Positions 6,479 through 6,839 of a DNA stretch of 6,839 nt are shown here, piece by piece. The stretch lies in NCBI GenBank assembly GCA_002440805.1, contig DJVD01000148.1:1-6839 (forward strand), read 5' to 3'. The translations under genes were made by a program, and so were the position numbers. The notes beneath the pieces were generated by a model that worked only from the letters and a program-made list of their open reading frames with translations, did not search any database and was not told the DNA's origin. Origin of the DNA: Chloroflexi bacterium UBA6265 (GTDB lineage: Bacteria > Chloroflexota > Chloroflexia > Thermomicrobiales > UBA6265). The stretch's first letter is position 1. Every line of letters starts with the position of its first letter.

Positions 6479-6839
6479 TCAAGATTCCTTTGTCACTGAC
6501 GCCCGCACCTGCCTGGTTGCTTCCACCATGTTGCGCAGGGCAGCAGTTGCTTCCGGCGCCTTGCGCGTTTTGAGGCCGCAATCCGGGTTGACCCATACCT
6601 GGCGGATATCAAGCACGGATACGGTTTGTCGCAAGTTCTCGGCGATTTCCTCGGTTGGCGGCACGCGTGGGCTATGGATGTCATACACACCCGGACCCAC
6701 ACCCTTGTCGTACCCCTCATTGCGGAAGCTTTCCAGCAACTCGAGGCCGGAACGCGCATTCTCGATCGAGATCACGTCCGCATCAAGATCGCTGATTGCC
6801 TGGAAGATGTCACCGAATTCCGAATAGCACATGTGCGTA
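6479..6839 (-). CDS. metE: Cobalamin-independent methionine synthase, C-terminal end (partial)
   Basis: Final roughly 119 residues of MetE, which transfers the methyl group of 5-methyltetrahydropteroyl-polyglutamate to homocysteine to make methionine in the cytosol without vitamin B12. The gene runs off the right edge of the window (5' end missing). The frame continues past the internal Met at 6832 to read THMCYSEF, so that Met is not the start. All four zinc ligands are present with E. coli spacing: His and Cys in HMC, Glu 22 residues after that Cys in SIENARS, and Cys 83 residues after it in NPDCGLKTR (E. coli His641, Cys643, Glu665 and Cys726). [10 protein letters not shown] is also present. 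The protein ends normally with a helix (about [14 protein letters not shown]) and a TGA stop. It is followed by a probable terminator. In other actinobacteria metE can be controlled by B12 riboswitches or regulators, but its upstream region is outside this window. Confidence 0.97.
   Translation of the reverse strand, partial: THMCYSEFGDIFQAISDLDADVISIENARSGLELLESFRNEGYDKGVGPGVYDIHSPRVPPTEEIAENLRQTVSVLDIRQVWVNPDCGLKTRKAPEATAALRNMVEATRQVRASVTKES

Noticed and set aside
6456..6482. Possible promoter for the MFS gene on the - strand: TTGACC (6482-6477) and TAGACT (6461-6456)
   Set aside because: The spacing is 15 nt, the -35 box overlaps the metE stop codon, and transcription would start inside the metE terminator hairpin. 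The match is too weak to annotate.
1..6839. CRISPR arrays, tRNA/rRNA genes, transposases, phage or defence genes
   Set aside because: No regularly spaced repeats, RNA gene signatures, terminal inverted repeats or matching protein families were seen on either strand.

Overview
The window looks like chromosomal DNA from a moderately GC-rich bacterium. An actinobacterium is my best guess, perhaps Corynebacterium-like, judging by codon usage, a GTG start, and a cobalamin-independent methionine synthase next to an MFS exporter-type gene. That assignment is an impression from protein flavour, not something the sequence proves. There are six protein genes, one cut by the window edge. I see no RNA genes, insertion sequences, CRISPR arrays or phage genes.

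The left 5 kb (about 1-5051) is a four-gene block on the + strand. It holds a DAACS-family (glutamate/dicarboxylate-type) cation symporter, a carbamate kinase (arcC), an 11-12-segment carrier of the Ion Transporter superfamily (GntP/DcuC/CitMHS type), and a cytosine-deaminase-like amidohydrolase. The last two are 19 nt apart and clearly cotranscribed. The other junctions carry intergenic hairpins, so the block may be an operon with internal partial terminators or processing sites.

The likely common theme is use of a nitrogen-rich ring or ureido compound. One carrier imports the substrate, the amidohydrolase attacks a C-N bond, and carbamate kinase makes ATP from carbamoyl phosphate formed further down the pathway. 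The transcarbamylase that would make the carbamoyl phosphate is not in the window and would be expected upstream. The actual substrate cannot be read from the sequence.

The right part (5157-6839) is on the - strand: a complete MFS transporter and the C-terminal end of metE with all four zinc ligands. The two halves converge on a strong, nearly perfect palindrome at 5074-5101, which marks the end of the catabolic block.

The most interesting points are two proteins whose folds are clear but whose key residues differ from textbook members. The amidohydrolase lacks the equivalents of CodA Glu217 and metal-binding Asp313. The DAACS carrier has NSNGA in place of the NMDGT motif and lacks the Asp that binds the substrate amino group. 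Together they suggest an uncharacterised substrate for the block.
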